A stretch of DNA of 8,885 nt from Fimenecus sp045579305. Its GTDB lineage: Bacteria; Bacillota; Clostridia; Oscillospirales; Acutalibacteraceae. Both the position numbers and the translations under genes were made by a program. Location of the stretch: NCBI GenBank assembly GCA_045579305.1, contig JAZNLY010000042.1:1-8885 (forward strand), read 5' to 3'. Numbering within the stretch: the stretch's first letter is position 1; every line of letters starts with the position of its first letter. The notes under the pieces were generated by a model, which did no database searches, had not been told where the DNA came from, and saw nothing but the letters and a program-made list of their open reading frames with translations. Below are positions 5,602 to 8,885 of the stretch, piece after piece.

Positions 5602-5630
5602 TTGAAGAAGGCAAAGATGAATGATATAAT
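5602..5630 (+). promoter_or_regulatory. Promoter of the DUF4434-like/ExoIII operon
   Basis: TTGAAG (5602-5607) is followed by a 17-bp spacer and a consensus TATAAT (5625-5630) with a TGA in front, an extended -10. Transcription would start near 5637, just upstream of a strong GGAGGTGA ribosome binding site (5654-5661). It faces away from the deacetylase promoter, so one regulator could control both. Confidence 0.75.
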
Positions 5631-5665
5631 TGACCTGTATGAGTTGAACTTGTGGAGGTGAGATT

Positions 5666-6613
5666 ATGAAAGACCTAAAACTTGACGGAACATTTTTTGA
5701 ATTCTGCCATCACAATACCGCAGAGGGAAAATACTGGAATCCTGCCCTTGAAAAATTCAAGGCAGAGAACTGGCGCAGGAAAGTGCGTGAAATCTCAGCT
5801 CTTGGTATGGAGTATATCGTTGTTATGGCGACTGCCCTTTATGAAAAATGCTATTTTCAATCCTCTGTTTTTCCGTTTGCCGACACAATCTGTCCTGACC
5901 CTATTGAAGAGTTGTTGAGTGAGGCAGATGCTTGTGGCGTAAAGGTTTTTCTTGGTAACGGGTTTTATGGTGACTGGCGCAAGGCAAGTTGCAATATTAC
6001 AAGTAAAGAGGTTATTGACCGCTCATTTCGTGCGATGGACGAATTGACTGTCCTCTATGGTAATCACCCGAGCTTTTACGGATGGTATTTCCCTGACGAA
6101 ACCTGTATAATTCTTCGATATTCAAAGGATTTTATGAAATACGTGAATCTCTGCTCTGCTCGGTGTCACGAAATCACACCTGATAAGAAAACACTGATTG
6201 CTCCTTATGGCACAAATCTTGTCTGGGCAAACAATAAGTTTATCCGACAACTTGCTGAGCTTGATGTGGATTTTGTTGCATATCAGGATGAGGTTGGTGT
6301 AAAGAAAACAAAGGTTGACCGCACAAAACGACTTTTTGAAAAGTTGAGAATCGCTCACGATAAGGCAGGTCGCTCAAAACTTTGGGCAGACATTGAGCTT
6401 TTTGATTTTGAAGGAATGGTGTATAATAGTGCGCTGATTCCTGCACCATTTGAACGAATTAAGACACAGATTGAGAATGTTTCTCCCTATGTTGATAAAA
6501 TTCTTGGGTATCAGTATCTTGGAATTATGAATCCATCGGATTCAAGTGCTTTTGCAGGACATCCTGATTCTGCAAAATTATACGAGGATTATGTAAAATA
6601 TGTCAATAAATGA
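5666..6613 (+). CDS. DUF4434-like TIM-barrel protein, probable carbohydrate-active enzyme
   Basis: This 315-residue protein begins MKDLKLDGTFFEFCHHN and resembles the DUF4434 group, predicted (beta/alpha)8 barrels related to glycoside hydrolases. Barrel-like strands are visible in order: GTFFEF (8-13), ALGMEYIVVMATALY (45-59), CGVKVFLGNGFYGDW (90-104), GNHPSFYGWYFPDE (132-145), KTLIAPYG (175-182), VDFVAYQDEVGV (201-212) and LWADIELFD (239-247). Acidic residues at strand ends, E145, D208/E209 and E244, are candidate catalytic residues, by analogy only. There is no signal peptide, so it is probably cytoplasmic. The start follows GGAGGTGA (5654-5661). It is divergent from the deacetylase and leads directly into ExoIII, its stop lying 10 nt before the ExoIII ATG. 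The reaction is unknown; an enzyme acting on an imported oligosaccharide is the best guess. Confidence 0.7.
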   Translation: MKDLKLDGTFFEFCHHNTAEGKYWNPALEKFKAENWRRKVREISALGMEYIVVMATALYEKCYFQSSVFPFADTICPDPIEELLSEADACGVKVFLGNGFYGDWRKASCNITSKEVIDRSFRAMDELTVLYGNHPSFYGWYFPDETCIILRYSKDFMKYVNLCSARCHEITPDKKTLIAPYGTNLVWANNKFIRQLAELDVDFVAYQDEVGVKKTKVDRTKRLFEKLRIAHDKAGRSKLWADIELFDFEGMVYNSALIPAPFERIKTQIENVSPYVDKILGYQYLGIMNPSDSSAFAGHPDSAKLYEDYVKYVNK

Positions 6614-6623
6614 GGTATATAAT

Positions 6624-7376
6624 ATGAAATTTATCTCTTGGAATGTAAACGGATTCCGTGCTTGTCTTAACAAGGGCTTTGAAGAATTTTTTATGAGTGA
6701 GGATGCAGATTTTTTCTGTATTCAGGAAACAAAAATGCAACCAGGTCAGGCTGAATTTACTCCCGATGGGTATTATCAGTACTGGTATTCCGCCGAGAAA
6801 AAAGGCTATTCAGGTACTGCAATTTTTACAAAGCATGAGCCTGTCAGCGTATGGTATGGACTTGATATTGAAAAGCACGACCATGAAGGCAGAGCAATTA
6901 CCCTTGAATATGAAAATTTCTATCTTCTCTGTGTGTATACTCCAAATTCCCAACGAGAATTAGCAAGACTCCAGTATCGTCAGGAATGGGAAGATGATTT
7001 GAGAGAATACATTAAATCCCTTGATAGCACAAAGCCTGTGATTTATTGTGGAGATTTAAATGTGGCACATGAGGAAATTGACCTTAAAAATCCAAAAACT
7101 AACCATCACAGTGCAGGATTTACTGACGAAGAGCGAAACAAATTCACAGAGCTTTTAAATTCAGGCTTTTCCGATACCTTCCGTACTCTTTATCCTGAAA
7201 AGATTGAATATTCCTGGTGGAGCTATATGTTCCACGCAAGGGAAAAGAATGTGGGATGGAGAATCGACTATTTTGTTGTGTCCGACCGAATTATGCCAAA
7301 AGTAAAGGACAGTAAAATCTACACCCGGATTATGGGTAGCGACCACTGTCCTGTTGGAATTGAAATTGAAATATAA
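6624..7376 (+). CDS. exoA: Exodeoxyribonuclease III (AP endonuclease, ExoA/XthA type)
   Basis: This 250-residue enzyme cuts DNA at abasic sites and degrades 3' ends in base-excision repair, using a divalent metal. Endonuclease/exonuclease/phosphatase motifs are all present: SWNVNGFR (5-12, N7), IQETK (33-37, metal ligand E35), VYTPNS (104-109, Y105), YCGDLNVAH (141-149, D144 and N146), WRIDYFVVS near 217-225, and GSDHCPV (238-244, D240 and H241). The length matches bacterial ExoIII. I chose the ATG at 6624 rather than one at 6600. It has TGAGGT (6611-6616) 7 nt upstream and gives MKFISWNVNG, the usual N terminus. The earlier ATG would overlap the preceding gene and add eight unrelated residues. 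The ribosome binding site overlaps the stop codon of the DUF4434-like gene, so the two genes are cotranscribed and perhaps translationally coupled. Confidence 0.95.
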   Translation: MKFISWNVNGFRACLNKGFEEFFMSEDADFFCIQETKMQPGQAEFTPDGYYQYWYSAEKKGYSGTAIFTKHEPVSVWYGLDIEKHDHEGRAITLEYENFYLLCVYTPNSQRELARLQYRQEWEDDLREYIKSLDSTKPVIYCGDLNVAHEEIDLKNPKTNHHSAGFTDEERNKFTELLNSGFSDTFRTLYPEKIEYSWWSYMFHAREKNVGWRIDYFVVSDRIMPKVKDSKIYTRIMGSDHCPVGIEIEI

Positions 7377-7383
7377 AGTGAAT

Positions 7384-7420
7384 GCCTGATAGTCTTATGA
7401 CTGTCAGGCTTTATTTTCTC
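7384..7420 (+). terminator. Rho-independent terminator after ExoIII
   Basis: An 11-bp stem with one G-U pair (7384-7394 with 7399-7409) encloses the tetraloop TTAT and is followed by TTTATTTTCT. It lies 8 nt after the ExoIII stop and isolates the operon from the transporter gene. Confidence 0.85.
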
Positions 7421-7496
7421 AATTAATAAAACCTTAACTACAAACTGTTATACAGCTTTTCTTTCCGGGTTTTATCTTTTCTTTTTATCGTTTATA

Positions 7497-7505
7497 TGTT
7501 ACAAT
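7497..7505 (+). promoter_or_regulatory. Possible extended -10 promoter of the MFS transporter gene
   Basis: TGT followed by TACAAT (7500-7505) forms an extended -10 element. No good -35 is seen; the region upstream is T-rich. The implied leader is only about 14 nt, so the call is tentative. Confidence 0.35.
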
Positions 7506-7525
7506 ATTATTGAGAAGGTGAATTT

Positions 7526-8885
7526 ATGAAAACTAAACAATTATCCCCTGAGAAGCTTCGCAAGCAGCAACTTCGTAAGGAAAAGGAACTCAGATACTGG
7601 AAAAAACAAAAAGCACGACCAAAGGGCAATATGTATTTTTGGTATCTTGTGCTGATTATTGCGCTTATTTACGCAGTTGACGAAATTGCATCACAGATTA
7701 GCACCCTTATGCAGACTGAAATTGCAAATACCTTTTTCCAGAGTGAAAGCGCCGTTACGCTTCTCAATCTTTTACAGATTGTAGCAATTCCATTTCAGAT
7801 TGTGGGAATTCTTTACAGACCATTGGCAGACCGTTTCGGCAGAAAGACTTTCCTTATTATCAACACATTCGGAATGTCATTTGCAATGTTTATGATTTTC
7901 CTTTCGCAGAATGTGTATATGTATTTCTTCGCAGCTTGTCTGATTATGTTCTTTATTCCTCACGATATGCACGTTGTGTATATTATGGAAACAGCACCAA
8001 ACAAAAGTCGTGCTATAACATATTCCGTTGTTAAATTCTTTGCAAATATGGCAGTTATGCTTGTACCTTTCCTTCGCCGTTGGTTGATGGAAACAGCCGG
8101 TCAATGGCGAAGAGTTTACTTTATTCCTGCCGTTGTAGGTATTGTGGTTTCACTTATTGCACTTCTCTTCGCAAGAGAAACAGATGCATTTATTGAATCG
8201 CGCATCCGTTACCTTAGTATGAGTGAGGAAGAATTAGAAGCAGAAAAACTCAGAAAATCTGCACAGGATTCTCAGGGTGGCGTTATAGATGCCCTTAAGT
8301 TTGGTTTCAGTCACAAACAGCTCCGTTGGGTATTTATATGCTTTGCTCTTGCAGGTATCGGTGTTATCGGCAGTATGAACTATCAGGCAATTCTTACTCA
8401 CGGTTATGCACAGAGCATATATGGTTCAAGCGCAAAAGAGTTTTTAGATATCGTAAGTGTAAATCAGGTTAACAAAGCAATTACATTATACCCAATCGGT
8501 ATGGCTCTTTCACAATTAATTATGGGCTTTATCTCCGATAAAAAAGGTCGAAAAGCAGCAGCAATAACAGTCGCAACAAACTGCGTTATTTCCTTTGTTA
8601 TTTTCGCATTAGGCGCAAGAATGAATTTCTTAACACCTGAAATTATCGGTTTCTTCTGTGGTACCTTCGTAGGTAGCTACTACTCCACAAACGACGTACT
8701 TATTATGATGGCAAGTGAATCTGCACCTACAAATCTTCGTTCATCCGCAACTGCAGCACAGACTGTTGTAGGCTTCGCAGGATATGCTGTGGGATTCATT
8801 GTCAATATGATTCTTGCACTTATCTTTGGTGACAGCGTAATTGGTACAGTTGCTCTTTGCCTTCTTGTTCCAAGCTTTGTTGTTA
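7526..8885 (+). CDS. MFS-family transporter, C-terminus beyond right edge
   Basis: The open frame gives 453 residues and continues past the window end. It is a major facilitator superfamily carrier: two copies of the motif-A loop are visible, RPLADRFGRK (98-107) after TM2 and GFISDKKGRK (334-343) after TM8. About eleven complete hydrophobic helices can be counted, with the twelfth (around 438-453) being cut off. The central loop between TM6 and TM7 (about 217-265) is charged, as usual. An unusual feature is the N-terminal extension: 14 of the first 35 residues are Lys or Arg, before TM1 at about 37-55. The start follows AAGGTG (7515-7520). Substrate is unknown; the overall look is of the sugar/metabolite:proton symporter type, and the nearby glycan-processing genes fit a sugar. 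It is separated from ExoIII by a terminator, so it forms its own unit. Confidence 0.88.
   Translation, partial: MKTKQLSPEKLRKQQLRKEKELRYWKKQKARPKGNMYFWYLVLIIALIYAVDEIASQISTLMQTEIANTFFQSESAVTLLNLLQIVAIPFQIVGILYRPLADRFGRKTFLIINTFGMSFAMFMIFLSQNVYMYFFAACLIMFFIPHDMHVVYIMETAPNKSRAITYSVVKFFANMAVMLVPFLRRWLMETAGQWRRVYFIPAVVGIVVSLIALLFARETDAFIESRIRYLSMSEEELEAEKLRKSAQDSQGGVIDALKFGFSHKQLRWVFICFALAGIGVIGSMNYQAILTHGYAQSIYGSSAKEFLDIVSVNQVNKAITLYPIGMALSQLIMGFISDKKGRKAAAITVATNCVISFVIFALGARMNFLTPEIIGFFCGTFVGSYYSTNDVLIMMASESAPTNLRSSATAAQTVVGFAGYAVGFIVNMILALIFGDSVIGTVALCLLVPSFVV

Noticed and set aside
6600..6623. Upstream ATG of ExoIII at 6600
   Set aside because: It overlaps the end of the DUF4434-like gene and adds residues not seen in ExoIII proteins. 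The ATG at 6624 has a well-placed ribosome binding site.
7877..8104. Minus-strand 75-codon frame inside the MFS gene
   Set aside because: It is antisense to a well-supported membrane protein gene, rich in His/Cys/Asn as expected of a shadow frame, and has no expression signals.

Overview
The window reads as an AT-rich, low-GC Gram-positive chromosome, most likely a gut-type member of the Clostridia. This rests on strong GGAGG-type ribosome binding sites, sigma-A promoters with 17-bp spacers, a NifU-like scaffold gene next to a GGGtGRT-family gene (a pairing I know from Clostridia), and carbohydrate-active genes. The genus cannot be fixed from this sequence alone. No phage, plasmid, CRISPR, tRNA or rRNA genes are visible.

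Layout. Positions 1-1020 (minus strand) hold an Fe-S scaffold gene followed by a GGGtGRT gene that runs off the left edge, driven by a very good promoter at 1072-1100. Positions 1288-1551 (minus) form a compact transcription unit for a 39-residue amphipathic peptide, with promoter, dyad symmetries, ribosome binding site, ORF and a terminator with a 14-bp perfect stem. Positions 1588-1887 (minus) encode a single-domain O6-alkylguanine alkyltransferase-like protein. Positions 1941-2190 are a non-coding insertion-like block: two tandem REP/MITE-like hairpin units followed by a short GC-rich island. Positions 2299-4608 (plus) encode a GH127 beta-L-arabinofuranosidase with the full zinc/cysteine catalytic set. 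Positions 4651-5523 (minus) encode a YdjC/ChbG-type carbohydrate deacetylase, converging on GH127 at a shared terminator. From a compact divergent promoter region, positions 5666-6613 (plus) encode a DUF4434-like TIM-barrel protein, followed 10 nt later by exodeoxyribonuclease III (6624-7376) and a terminator. Positions 7526-8885 (plus) are an MFS transporter that runs off the right edge.

How the genes fit together. GH127, the YdjC-type deacetylase and the DUF4434-like protein all point to processing of decorated plant or host glycans (arabinofuranosides, acetylated sugars). The MFS transporter could import a product, but it has its own transcription unit. The two repair genes (alkyltransferase and ExoIII) are separate; ExoIII seems to share a transcript with the DUF4434-like gene, which is an odd coupling. 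The left-hand Fe-S pair is unrelated.

I see no clear new multi-gene system. The least explained items are the small peptide gene with its palindromic control region, the repeat plus GC-rich island at 1941-2190, and the DUF4434-like/deacetylase divergon.
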